DNA of 64,000 nt, taken from the NCBI RefSeq assembly GCF_013425525.1, contig NZ_JACCKA010000086.1, positions 1 through 64,000 of the forward strand, in the 5' to 3' direction. This stretch comes from Luteimonas salinisoli (GTDB lineage: Bacteria > Pseudomonadota > Gammaproteobacteria > Xanthomonadales > Xanthomonadaceae). Position 1 is the stretch's first letter, and the number at the start of each line of letters is the position of its first letter. The translations under genes were made by a program, and so were the position numbers. This document shows positions 1-8,557 of the stretch, piece after piece. The notes beneath the pieces were generated by a model. The model was not told where the DNA came from and did no database searches. It was given only the letters and a program-made list of their open reading frames with translations.

Positions 1-67
1 GCCGCCATCCTCCCCCAGCCCGCGCGCAGCCGGCGACCACCGTCCCCCGACCCCGAAGGATGCCCCC

Positions 68-2314
68 ATGAGCCCAAGGACCCTGCCCGCCGCCGCCCTC
101 GCCTGCCTGCTGGCCACCGCCCCCGCCGCCCTCGCCGCCCAGGCGCCGCTGGAACTGTCGCTGCTGCGCGGTGGCGCACTGCAGGCCGACCCGGTCGCCA
201 GCGAAAGGCTGGTGTATTTCCCGACCGGCCGCACCGTCGCCACCTGGGACTACGCCGATCCAGCGGCGCCGCGGCGCCTGGCAACGTCGGAGCCCGTCGG
301 GGGCGTGATCAACGGCCTGGTGCGTCGCGACGGCCATCTCTACGCCAGCTGGCGCGGCCACGACGGCAGCAGCGGCGTGGCCACCTGGTCGCTGGCCGAC
401 CCGGCCGCGCCGGCGCTGGTGGACGACAGCCAGGACTACGACGACGGCGCGCAGAAGTTCGCGCTCGGGCTGGTGCTGGCCAACGAGCGCCTGTACCTGT
501 TCGACAACAACCGCGGCGTGTTCGTGTCGGACCTGGCCGACCCGGCACGGCCCAGCTTCACCCGCAGCGCGATCGACAGCGTGCCGTTCCAGTACAGCCG
601 CCTCGTCGCGCACGGCGACACGATCCACGCGACCGGCCGCAACTGGATCGGCGGCACCGTGCTCGACCTCTACGACGTGGGCGTGCCGGATGCCCCCCGG
701 CGCATCGCCAGCCACGGCACCGACGGCCTGGACAGCTTCAGCCTGCTGCCCGAGCCGGCGCGCGCGATCGGCGTGGGCAACCGGCTGACGGTGTTCGACC
801 TCTCCGACCCGGACCTGCTGCAGCCGCGCGGCGCGATCGACATCCCGCCGGCCATCGCCGGCGCGCGCGCCGGCGACCACGTCTACACGTTCGGCTGGGG
901 CGAGGGCCTGGACGTGTGGAACATCGCCGATCCGGACGCGCCCCACGCGGCCGGCCACCTGGACATCCTCGCGCTCGGCACCCGTCGCAGCCTGGCCCTG
1001 GACGGGCTGCTGCTGCTGCCGGGCGAGACCGACCTGGTGCACGCGCTCGACACCGCCGTCCCGGCCGCGCCGGAGCGGCTGTCCACCGGCTGGCTGCCCG
1101 GCGGCGTCGACGCGCGCGACATCGTGGCGCTCGGCGACCGCATCGCCCTGCTGCAGGCCAACTACGGCCTGACCGTCAACGATCCGGCCACCCTGGTGCC
1201 GGTCGCACGTCTCGACGCGGACCTGCCGCAGCGCCTCGAGAACCGCAGCTTCGAGCAGATGGCCATCTCCGGCGACACCGCCTGGCTGGCGGCCTGGGGC
1301 TACGGGCTGATCGCCGTGGACCTGTCCGACCCCGCCGCACCGGTCGAACGCGGCCGCCTGGCGTTTCCGTTCGCCGCGGTGCTGGACGTGGCCGGCAACC
1401 ACGCCTACGTCGCCAGCTGGACCAACGGCGGGGCGCTCGGGGTCGCCGATGTGTCCGACCCGGACGCGCCGGCGCTGATATGGCAGGGCGCACTGGACGC
1501 GCAGCCCTACGCACTGCGCATCCATGGCGGCCACGCGTGGCTGGCCGAGGGCTGGCAACCGGGCACAGCCACCGGCGGCCTGCGCGTCTACAGCCTCGAG
1601 GATCCGGCCAGCCCGGTCGAGGCTGCGCATCTTGACGACGGCTGCGGCTCCGCCTTCGACCTGGCGATCGATGCCGAGGTCTCGCTGCTGTACCTGGCCT
1701 GCGGCGGTGGCCTGCAGGTGATCGACATCGCCGAGCCCGCCACGCCGGTGGTGGTGGGCCGCTACGACAGCGGCGGCGACGATCAGTACACCCGCGTCGC
1801 CCAGCGCCTGGACCGTGCCTGGTTCGCGGACATCGACGGGCTGCACGAACTGGACGTCTCGGATCCCACCGCGCCGGTGCGCACCCGGCTCACCGCGCTG
1901 GGCCAACAGGGCGTGCAGCGCTTGGCCGCGCTGGAGGACGGCCGGCTGTACGCGCTCGGCGGCGCCTCCGGGGTGCACGTCTTCGCCCCGGGCGACGGCG
2001 GCGGCGCCACGCCGATCGACAACCGCGTGCCGGTGCGGGTGCCCGACGGCGACGCCGGCGACGAGCGCATCTACGCGATCGAGCTGCCGGAAGGCGTGGC
2101 TGCGCTCACCGCGCTGAGCTACGGCGGCCGCGGCGACGTCAGCCTGGAGCTGCGCCACGGCCAGCCGCCGGGCGCGGACGGGCACGACGGTCGTTCCAGC
2201 CGTCCGGGCAACAACGAACAGGTGCGCATCGCGCATCCCGCCGCCGGCCGCTGGTACATCCGGGTGGTCGGCGAGTCCGCATTCTCCGGGGTCACCCTGC
2301 AGGCGCGCTTCTGA
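68..2314 (+). CDS. Secreted LVIVD-repeat beta-propeller protein with C-terminal PPC-like domain
   Basis: A 748-residue exported protein. Residues 1-23 form a signal peptide ending in an AxA site. The body carries many imperfect repeats with the signature of LVIVD propeller blades, where a hydrophobic strand is followed by D-x-x-DP-x-x-P (for example YADPAAPRRL, LADPAAPALV, IADPDAPHAA). The last ~90 residues read like a bacterial pre-peptidase C-terminal (PPC) jelly-roll, including the block AGRWYIRVVG. PPC domains normally sit on secreted enzymes, but no catalytic motif is seen here, so a binding or scaffold role at the cell surface is an inference. The ATG follows an AAGGA ribosome site. No function for this family is established, and the substrate is unknown. 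Confidence 0.85.
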   Translation: MSPRTLPAAALACLLATAPAALAAQAPLELSLLRGGALQADPVASERLVYFPTGRTVATWDYADPAAPRRLATSEPVGGVINGLVRRDGHLYASWRGHDGSSGVATWSLADPAAPALVDDSQDYDDGAQKFALGLVLANERLYLFDNNRGVFVSDLADPARPSFTRSAIDSVPFQYSRLVAHGDTIHATGRNWIGGTVLDLYDVGVPDAPRRIASHGTDGLDSFSLLPEPARAIGVGNRLTVFDLSDPDLLQPRGAIDIPPAIAGARAGDHVYTFGWGEGLDVWNIADPDAPHAAGHLDILALGTRRSLALDGLLLLPGETDLVHALDTAVPAAPERLSTGWLPGGVDARDIVALGDRIALLQANYGLTVNDPATLVPVARLDADLPQRLENRSFEQMAISGDTAWLAAWGYGLIAVDLSDPAAPVERGRLAFPFAAVLDVAGNHAYVASWTNGGALGVADVSDPDAPALIWQGALDAQPYALRIHGGHAWLAEGWQPGTATGGLRVYSLEDPASPVEAAHLDDGCGSAFDLAIDAEVSLLYLACGGGLQVIDIAEPATPVVVGRYDSGGDDQYTRVAQRLDRAWFADIDGLHELDVSDPTAPVRTRLTALGQQGVQRLAALEDGRLYALGGASGVHVFAPGDGGGATPIDNRVPVRVPDGDAGDERIYAIELPEGVAALTALSYGGRGDVSLELRHGQPPGADGHDGRSSRPGNNEQVRIAHPAAGRWYIRVVGESAFSGVTLQARF

Positions 2315-2330
2315 TCGCTCCGGTGATCTC

Positions 2331-2494
2331 GCAGGAGCGGCCCATGGCCGCGAAAGCCGCGGGTGGTTCCGGCAAGGTGGGCGGCGATTTCCGGTACATC
2401 CGCCGGCGCCGCCCTTCGCGCGCATGGCGCGCTCCTACACAGACTTGCGGGCCGCTGCTCTTCGTAGGAGCGGCCCATGGCCGCGAAGGCCACG
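2331..2494. repeat. GTAG-type REP cluster (three copies)
   Basis: Three copies of a short palindrome lie between two genes. They are at 2331-2361 (plus orientation, head changed to GCAG), 2415-2438 (minus) and 2464-2494 (plus). The plus consensus is a GTAGGAGC head, then a palindromic core around GGCCCATGGCC, then GCGAA. The minus and plus copies at 2415 and 2464 face each other as in a BIME. Related copies occur at 16.8, 25.2, 31.1, 33.9 and 55.5 kb. Xanthomonads such as Stenotrophomonas are known to carry GTAG-headed REP families. Confidence 0.75.
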
Positions 2495-2570
2495 GAAATC
2501 TCCGGCCGGACGGGAGCGATCATGGACCTCGGGTCTGGCCTGGTCGGACGCGTGACGGTATGGTCGGCGC

Positions 2571-2954
2571 ATGCACGATCTCCAAGCCCGACGCCTCGTT
2601 CCCGCGCTCCTGCTGCTCGTCCTCTCAGGCGCCGCCCCGGCGCAGGTGAGTACCCAGCCGCTGCCCGAGCCGCCGCCGCCCGACCTGGCGCCGCGCGACA
2701 GCGCGCGCCAGACCGGCATCGTCACCTTCGGCCAGCCCGGCCAGCAGCAATTCATCGTGCGCTCGTTCGAGCCCGACCCGGGCGCGTCAGCCGCGTACCG
2801 GATCAGCTTCGAGGCCCTCGACACCGATGGCGACGGCTTCCTCGGCCGCGCCGAAGCCGCCGCGCATCCGATCCTGCACGGCGAATTCGCCGCGGTCGAC
2901 GTCGACGGGGACGGCAGGCTCGACCGCCGCGAACTGGCCGGCTGGCTCCGCTAG
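2571..2954 (+). CDS. Secreted EF-hand calcium-binding protein
   Basis: A 127-residue protein with a signal peptide at residues 1-25, then a proline-rich segment. Two canonical EF-hand loops follow at residues 84-95 (DTDGDGFLGRAE) and 110-121 (DVDGDGRLDRRE). All calcium-coordinating positions, including the terminal glutamates, are present in both loops. It is probably a periplasmic or surface calcium-binding protein. Its 3' end converges on the downstream minus-strand diguanylate cyclase. No partner or pathway is visible from context. Confidence 0.85.
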   Translation: MHDLQARRLVPALLLLVLSGAAPAQVSTQPLPEPPPPDLAPRDSARQTGIVTFGQPGQQQFIVRSFEPDPGASAAYRISFEALDTDGDGFLGRAEAAAHPILHGEFAAVDVDGDGRLDRRELAGWLR

Positions 2955-2987
2955 GTCCGCCAGGACCTGTCGGCAGGCCCCAGGAAC

Positions 2988-5900
2988 TCAGAGCAGGATC
3001 GGCGGCGCGCCGATCGCCACCACCCGGTTGCGGCCCTCGTCCTTGGCGCGGTACAGCGCGGCGTCGGCCCGCGCCACCAGCGAGTCCGCACTGGCGCCGG
3101 CCACCGCCAGCACCGCGGCCGCGCCGGCGCTGATGCTGACGAAGCCGGCCGGTGCGGCGGGATGCGGGATCGCCAGCTCCGCGACCGCTTCGCAGATGCG
3201 GCGCCCGACCCTTTCCGCGCCTTCGGCCTCGGTATCGGGCAGCAGCGCCAGGAACTCCTCGCCGCCCCAGCGCCCGATCACGTCGCTGCCGCGGCCCACG
3301 CCCTCGCGCAGGACCGCCGCGATCCGCTGCAGGCAGGCGTCTCCGGCGGCGTGGCCATGGGTGTCGTTGAACTGCTTGAAGTGGTCCACGTCGACCAGCA
3401 CCGCGGCCAGCGTCAGGCCCTTGCGCTGGGCGCGCGCCCATTCGCTTGCCAGGCGCTGCGTCAGGTCGCGGCGATTGGGCAGGCCGGTCAGTGCGTCGGT
3501 ACGCGACATCTCCTCGAAGCGGGCGCGCGCCGCCTCCAGGTCCCGGGTCCGCTCGGCCACCAGGTCGGCCAGCATCCGTGCGCGCGCGGTCAGCACCCGG
3601 ACCCGCAGCCGGTACGACACGGCCGCCAGCGCACCCAGCGCCAGCGCGGCCAGCACCGCGAACCACCAGGTCCGGTACCAGGCGGGCAGCACCCGGAAAT
3701 TCCACGCGGCCTCGGTCTCCAGCCAGGGGCCGCCGTCGCGCGCCACCATCAGTTCGAAGCGGTAGGCGCCAGGGGGCAGGCGCGAGAAGTACGCGATGCG
3801 GCGGCTGCCCGCCTGCACCCAGTTCCTGTCCAGCCCGACCAGGCGATAGCGGAAGCGCAGCGATTCCGGCGCAGCCAGGTCCACGCCGGTATAGGCGATC
3901 TCCAGGTCGTGGCTGCCCGGCGGCAGCGCCCGGGCGGGCGCACCCGCGCCGGCCGGGAACGCGACGGAGGTCCCGTCGACCGTGACGGTCTCGATGTAGA
4001 CCGCGGGCGCGTCGAGCGCGGTCCGGGGGATGGTGGGATCGATGGCCGCGAGCCCGTCGAACGTGGCGAACCAGAGCCGGCCGTCGCCGTCCTTCCAGGC
4101 CGCCGGCTGCGCACCACCGACCGTGTGGCCGCTGCGCAGGCCCGAACCGCGCTCGAAACGCTCCACCACCAGCGCCGGCAGCCGCCCCGCGGCAACGGCG
4201 TCCAGATCGGCGATCGCCGCGCGCGCCAGCCCGCGCGGCCCGCTCAGCCACAGGTTGCCGGCATCGTCCCCGATGATTCCGTAGACCGACTGGTCCGCCA
4301 GCCCGTGCTCGACGCCGATGCCCGCGATCCTCCCGCGTTCGATCCGTGCCAGGCCCCCGCCCTTGGTGCCCACCCACAGCACGCCGCGCGCATCCTCGTA
4401 CAGCGCGTAGACGTAGTTTCCCGGCAGTCCGTCCGGCGTCGACCAGGTGCGCACCGAGTCGTCGCGAATCCGCGACAGGCCGCCGCCGCTGGTACCGACC
4501 CAGATGGCGCCGTCGCGCCCGCGCAGCAGCGCGCGGACATGGTTGGCGCCCAGCCCCTCGGCGGTACCGAAACGCTGGAACGCCCCGTCGCGCATGCGCG
4601 CCAGACCGTTCATCGTGCCGACCCAGAGCGCATCGCCGTCCTGCGCCAGGCAGAACACCTGGTTGGCGGGCAGACCGTCGGCGGTGGTCCAGGTGCGTAT
4701 TCCGCTGGCGTCGCGCAGGCTGAGGCCGCCGTTGAAGGTGCCGATCCACAACCCGCCGCCGGGCGCCGAGGCGAGCGAAATCACGTTGTCGCTGCCCAGC
4801 CCGTCGGCGCTGGTGAGGGTGCGGAAGCGCCGGCCGTCGAAATGGCTGACCCCGCCGCCTTCCATCCCCACCCAGATGCCGCCGTCGTCGCTGCCGTGGA
4901 CGGCGAACACCTTGTCGTCCGGCAAACCCTCGACGCTGGTCCAGGTGCGCACCGGCCCATCGCGCAGGCGGTGCAGCCCGCCGCCCGCGGTACCGATCCA
5001 GAGACTGCCGGCCCGGTCCTCGTACAGGGTGTACATCAGGTTGGTGGCCAGGCCCAGGGTGGCGTCGAGCTGTTCCCAGCGGCCGTCGTGGCGGCGCTGC
5101 AGGCCTTCTGCGTAGGTGGCGACCCACAGATTGCCGTCGCCGTCCTCGTGCACGCTCATCACCCGGTCGTCGGCCAGTCCGGCGTCGCGCTTGTCGATCA
5201 TGCGCACCTTGCCGTCGGCGAACGCGGCGATGCCGCCACCGTAGGTGGCGGCGAGCACCGAGCCGTCGCGGGCCAGCGAAATGTCCGGCGCCAGCGACAT
5301 TCGCGCCGGCAACTCCTCCCCGGCCCGATAGGCGACGATGCGCTCGCCGTCGATCCGGGCGATGCCGCCCGCCGTGCCGACCCAGAGCGTGCCCGCGGCG
5401 TCTTCCCTGGCCGAGTAGATCGCATCCGCGGGCAGGCCGTCGGCGGCGGTATAGTTGCGGAACCGCCCGTCGCGGCGGCGCGTCAGCCCCACGCTGGTGC
5501 AGATCCACAGATCGCCGTCGCGGGTCTCGAGGACGCAACGCACCAGGTCGCTGCCGAGACCATCGGCCACACCGTAGCGGGTGAAGGCGCCGTCGCGCAG
5601 GCTGAGCAGTCCCGCGCCCTGGGTCCCGATCCAAAGGGTGCCGTCGGCGGCTTCGAACAGGCTGCGGATGTCGTCGCTGCCCAGTTCGGGCGTATTGGCC
5701 TGGTCGAATACGGTGAACGCGTGGCCGTCGAAGCGCGCCAGGCCGCCCTGGGTCGCGAGCCACAGGTAGCCGTCGCGGGTCTGCACGATCGAGCGCACCA
5801 CGTCGTGCGGCAGTCCCTCGCGGGTGCCCCAGTGGTCGAGCACGTACTGGGTGATCGCGCGGTCCGGATCGAGCGCCGCGGCCGGCGCCGACAGCAGCGC

Positions 5901-6017
5901 GGCCACCGCCACGACGATTACCGCCGCGGCGCTGCGCCACGACGGCGCACGGCGCAGGGATTCGCCCCGGCGATGGCGGCCGGGCGCTGGCGTTGCGATT
6001 CGATCGTTCCGCGCCAT
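2988..6017 (-). CDS. Periplasmic two-component-type propeller sensor fused to GGDEF diguanylate cyclase
   Basis: A 1009-residue membrane sensor predicted to make c-di-GMP in response to a periplasmic signal. After a signal sequence (about residues 30-48) come roughly fourteen Reg_prop blades with the recurring pattern of GLP-x-D-x-V followed by LWVGT. A Y_Y_Y domain, one membrane span (LAALALGALAAVSYRLRVRV) and a C-terminal GGDEF domain follow. The active site reads GGEEF (918-922). A product-inhibition I-site RxxD is present nine residues upstream (R909-D912), so feedback inhibition is likely. The open frame extends further upstream, but the ATG at 6017 has a GGGGGAGA ribosome site and is followed directly by the signal sequence. 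It diverges from the DUF2167 gene. The ligand is unknown; Reg_prop sensors in other bacteria often detect polysaccharide fragments. Confidence 0.9.
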   Translation of the reverse strand: MARNDRIATPAPGRHRRGESLRRAPSWRSAAAVIVVAVAALLSAPAAALDPDRAITQYVLDHWGTREGLPHDVVRSIVQTRDGYLWLATQGGLARFDGHAFTVFDQANTPELGSDDIRSLFEAADGTLWIGTQGAGLLSLRDGAFTRYGVADGLGSDLVRCVLETRDGDLWICTSVGLTRRRDGRFRNYTAADGLPADAIYSAREDAAGTLWVGTAGGIARIDGERIVAYRAGEELPARMSLAPDISLARDGSVLAATYGGGIAAFADGKVRMIDKRDAGLADDRVMSVHEDGDGNLWVATYAEGLQRRHDGRWEQLDATLGLATNLMYTLYEDRAGSLWIGTAGGGLHRLRDGPVRTWTSVEGLPDDKVFAVHGSDDGGIWVGMEGGGVSHFDGRRFRTLTSADGLGSDNVISLASAPGGGLWIGTFNGGLSLRDASGIRTWTTADGLPANQVFCLAQDGDALWVGTMNGLARMRDGAFQRFGTAEGLGANHVRALLRGRDGAIWVGTSGGGLSRIRDDSVRTWSTPDGLPGNYVYALYEDARGVLWVGTKGGGLARIERGRIAGIGVEHGLADQSVYGIIGDDAGNLWLSGPRGLARAAIADLDAVAAGRLPALVVERFERGSGLRSGHTVGGAQPAAWKDGDGRLWFATFDGLAAIDPTIPRTALDAPAVYIETVTVDGTSVAFPAGAGAPARALPPGSHDLEIAYTGVDLAAPESLRFRYRLVGLDRNWVQAGSRRIAYFSRLPPGAYRFELMVARDGGPWLETEAAWNFRVLPAWYRTWWFAVLAALALGALAAVSYRLRVRVLTARARMLADLVAERTRDLEAARARFEEMSRTDALTGLPNRRDLTQRLASEWARAQRKGLTLAAVLVDVDHFKQFNDTHGHAAGDACLQRIAAVLREGVGRGSDVIGRWGGEEFLALLPDTEAEGAERVGRRICEAVAELAIPHPAAPAGFVSISAGAAAVLAVAGASADSLVARADAALYRAKDEGRNRVVAIGAPPILL

Positions 6018-6373
6018 TCCCGCGCATCTCCCCCGGACCGCCCGCCGGGGCGCTCCGGACACCATGTCCGGCCTCCGGCCGCCACAGCGGCGGGAAGGCG
6101 ACGCATCCACTATCGGTCGCACGCCGCGGAACTTGAGCGCTGCCGCCGGACCTCGCTGCCGGTTCCCGGTGCGGCGGATGGCCGCCCACCGGCGGCGGCA
6201 GCCGGCACCGCGCCGATCGCTCCGAAGCCGCGCCGGGCATCCCGCGTTGGCTGCTAAGATGCGCCGGCGGCGCCATCGCGGCGGCGCGGGACCCGCGGCG
6301 TTGGGGAATGCCGGGTCCGCGACCGAGGCGCTCCGGATGCGGCGGCGCCACGAGGACCCAGGGGGAAACAAGG

Positions 6374-7231
6374 ATGCGATATCGACTGGCGGCCGCACTG
6401 GCGGCGATGGCCCTGCTCGTGCCGTTGACGGCGGCGTTCGCCCAGGACGACCCGATCGACAACCTGCCGTGGCAGCACGGGCCGACGACCGGAGAGATCG
6501 CCGGACGCGCGACGATCCAGGTGCCCGAGGGCTACGCTTTCCTCGATGCCGAGGGCACGCGTGCGCTCGACGAACTGCTGGAGAACCCGGCCACCGACGC
6601 CGACCAGTACACGGTGGCACCCAACGACCTGGAATGGATCGCGTTCTTCGCATTCAACGCGGTCGGCTACGTCCAGGACGACGAGGACCTCGACGCCGCG
6701 GCGCTGCTGGCTTCGGTGCGCGAAGGGACCGAGCACAGCAACATCGAGCGCCGGCGGCGCGGCTGGGACACGCTGCGCGTAGTGGGATGGTCCTTCGAAC
6801 CCAAGTACGACGAGCAGATCAACGCGCTGGAGTGGGCGATCCTGGCCGAGTCCGAGTCTTCGAAAACGCAGGTGGTCAACTACAACACCCGCCTGCTCGG
6901 CCGCCGCGGCGCGATGGAGGTCACCGTCGTCGCGGAGCCGGAGTCGCTGGCGGGGTCGATCGCCGACTTCAAGCGGCTGATGCCCGGCTACGGCTTCGCC
7001 AGCGGCGAGACCTATGCCGAGTTCCGCCCCGGCGACCACGTCGCCGAAATCGGTCTGGCGGCGCTGATCACCGGCGGCGCCGCCGCGGTGGCGTCGAAGA
7101 AGGGGTTCTTCGCGGCGATCGCCGTGGCGCTGGCCAAGTTCTGGAAGCTTGTGCTGGTGGGCATCGTCGCCGTCGGCGTGGCGTTGCGGAAGCTGTTCGG
7201 CAAGCGCGCCGGCGGGCACAGGCAGCGGTGA
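6374..7231 (+). CDS. DUF2167 family membrane protein
   Basis: A 285-residue protein with a signal peptide (cleavage after AFA, about residue 23), a soluble periplasmic DUF2167 core, and a hydrophobic C-terminal hairpin (about residues 218-262) ending in a positively charged tail. The chosen ATG at 6374 has the ribosome site GGGGGAAACAAGG; an upstream start at 6308 would ruin the signal peptide. The stop codon overlaps the GTG of the next gene (GTGA), so the two are translationally coupled. DUF2167 proteins are widespread in Gammaproteobacteria, but their biochemical role is not established. Confidence 0.88.
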   Translation: MRYRLAAALAAMALLVPLTAAFAQDDPIDNLPWQHGPTTGEIAGRATIQVPEGYAFLDAEGTRALDELLENPATDADQYTVAPNDLEWIAFFAFNAVGYVQDDEDLDAAALLASVREGTEHSNIERRRRGWDTLRVVGWSFEPKYDEQINALEWAILAESESSKTQVVNYNTRLLGRRGAMEVTVVAEPESLAGSIADFKRLMPGYGFASGETYAEFRPGDHVAEIGLAALITGGAAAVASKKGFFAAIAVALAKFWKLVLVGIVAVGVALRKLFGKRAGGHRQR

Positions 7232-7941
7232 GCGCCAGCGCCGAACTGCTGCTGGCGGTGGCCGTGGCCGCGCTGTACCTGCAGGACTCGGCACTGCTGC
7301 TGCACTACGACGAGGCGGTGGTGACGCGGGCCGGGCGCGGCTGGCGCGTGGCGATCGGCCCGGCACTGGAGCTGGGCGGGCGGCAGCTGTACCTGCCCAA
7401 CCCGCTGACGCCGCAACGCGTCCACTTCCGCGCCAGCTGGCTGGGCGCGGAAGCGGACGCCGGTGCGCCCGACGCGCAGCGCCTGCAACCGTTCCTGGCG
7501 GCGCTGCGCGCACCCGGAGCGGCCTGCGTGGCGCTGCTGGGACTGCTGGCGGCGTTGCCTGCGGCACTGCTGTTCTACCCGCATGCGTTGCTGCTGGCCG
7601 CGTTGCTGTTCCTGGTCTACGCCACCATCGGCCTGCAGCTGGCGCTGCTGGCGCGCGCCCGCACGACGCTCGGGCTGGAACGCCGCGAACTCGCGGCGCT
7701 GGCGGTCGAGGCGCTGCTGTGCCCGCCGCATGCCGTCAACCTGGTCCGCAGGCTCGGGCTGCGCCGCGGTTTCGGCGGAGATCCGGTGGCGTTCGCAGCG
7801 GCCACCCTGGCCGGCCCCGCACGGGCGCGGCTGCGTGCCGCCATCGAGCGCCGCATCGCCCTGATCGCCGGGCATGCCGACGGCAGCGCGCGCCTGCAAG
7901 CGCGCCGGCGCCACCTGCAGCAGAGCCTGCCGTGGGCCTGA
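7228..7941 (+). CDS. Hypothetical membrane protein in the DUF2167/J-domain operon
   Basis: Not recognised. The GTG start overlaps the preceding stop by four bases (GTGA). The 237-residue product has an N-terminal hydrophobic stretch, a soluble segment, a strong double membrane span (about residues 95-145, rich in Leu and Ala), and an arginine-rich cytoplasmic tail ending in coiled-coil-like sequence. Its 3' end overlaps the next gene by 10 bases. The tight coupling between a DUF2167 protein and a J-domain protein suggests all three act together at the inner membrane, possibly in protein quality control; this is inference from context only. Confidence 0.75.
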   Translation: MSASAELLLAVAVAALYLQDSALLLHYDEAVVTRAGRGWRVAIGPALELGGRQLYLPNPLTPQRVHFRASWLGAEADAGAPDAQRLQPFLAALRAPGAACVALLGLLAALPAALLFYPHALLLAALLFLVYATIGLQLALLARARTTLGLERRELAALAVEALLCPPHAVNLVRRLGLRRGFGGDPVAFAAATLAGPARARLRAAIERRIALIAGHADGSARLQARRRHLQQSLPWA

Positions 7942-8261
7942 CCGAACTGCTCGTGCTGGCCAGCGGCCTTGGACTGGGCTACTGGCTGGTGTCGGCGTTC
8001 CTCGCCGGCCCGGCGCCCGAAGAAGCGGACACCGGGCCGGCCGTCGCCGCCTCCGATTCCGACGAGGAGCCTTGGCACCGGGTCCTCGGGGTGGCGGAGG
8101 ACGCCAGCCGCGAGCAGGTCGTCGCGGCCTGGCGCAGGCAGATCCGCCAGTGCCACCCGGACAAGGTGGCCGCCCTGGATGCCGAGACCCGCCGCGTGGC
8201 CGAGCTGCGTGCGCGCCGGCTCAATGCCGCCTATACGCGCGCACCGAAGCGGCGCGCCTGA
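7932..8261 (+). CDS. Membrane-anchored J-domain protein
   Basis: A 109-residue protein beginning with a single membrane span (about residues 4-26), then an acidic linker, then a J-domain from about residue 47. The HPD motif essential for stimulating DnaK ATPase is intact at residues 75-77 (IRQCHPDKV). The GTG start at 7932 lies inside the previous gene (10-base overlap). The topology, an N-terminal anchor with a cytoplasmic J-domain, is like that of DjlA-type co-chaperones but without the TerB-like middle domain. It probably recruits DnaK to the inner-membrane complex formed with the two upstream gene products. Confidence 0.82.
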   Translation: MGLTELLVLASGLGLGYWLVSAFLAGPAPEEADTGPAVAASDSDEEPWHRVLGVAEDASREQVVAAWRRQIRQCHPDKVAALDAETRRVAELRARRLNAAYTRAPKRRA

Positions 8262-8365
8262 ACGCCTCCTGCCTGCGCCGCGGCCGGGGCCGGGGGCTTT
8301 CGCGCCTCCTTGATGCCGCCAGCGCCACGGTGGGAGCACATCCGCTCTCCGAAGAGAGGTGACCC

Positions 8366-8548
8366 ATGGCGTCCAAGCGCGAACTCATCGAGCCCAACGG
8401 CGACAAGCGGCTGATCCGCCGCGACGAGCGGGGCCGCATCAAGGAAAGCGACGACCTCGGCCGCTCGCTCTCCCAGGACGTGCGCAAGAAGGCGAAGACC
8501 ACCGTCGAATCGGGCCAGGGCGATCGCGGAGACCAGAAGCGCAGGTAG
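8366..8548 (+). CDS. Small basic hypothetical protein upstream of ligD
   Basis: A 60-residue, highly charged protein (about a third Lys/Arg, many Asp/Glu) with no hydrophobic segment. The ATG follows a good ribosome site (AGAGAGGTGACCC), and the gene ends 9 bases before the ligD start, so it is probably co-transcribed. No family is recognised. Composition suggests a nucleic-acid-associated or disordered protein. Confidence 0.65.
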   Translation: MASKRELIEPNGDKRLIRRDERGRIKESDDLGRSLSQDVRKKAKTTVESGQGDRGDQKRR

Positions 8549-8557
8549 CCGCACGGC

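Noticed and set aside
3162-6257. A 1031-codon open frame antisense to the propeller-GGDEF gene
   Set aside because: The opposite strand encodes intact propeller, Y_Y_Y and GGEEF motifs, and the antisense translation has no domain; it is a shadow of high-GC codon bias.
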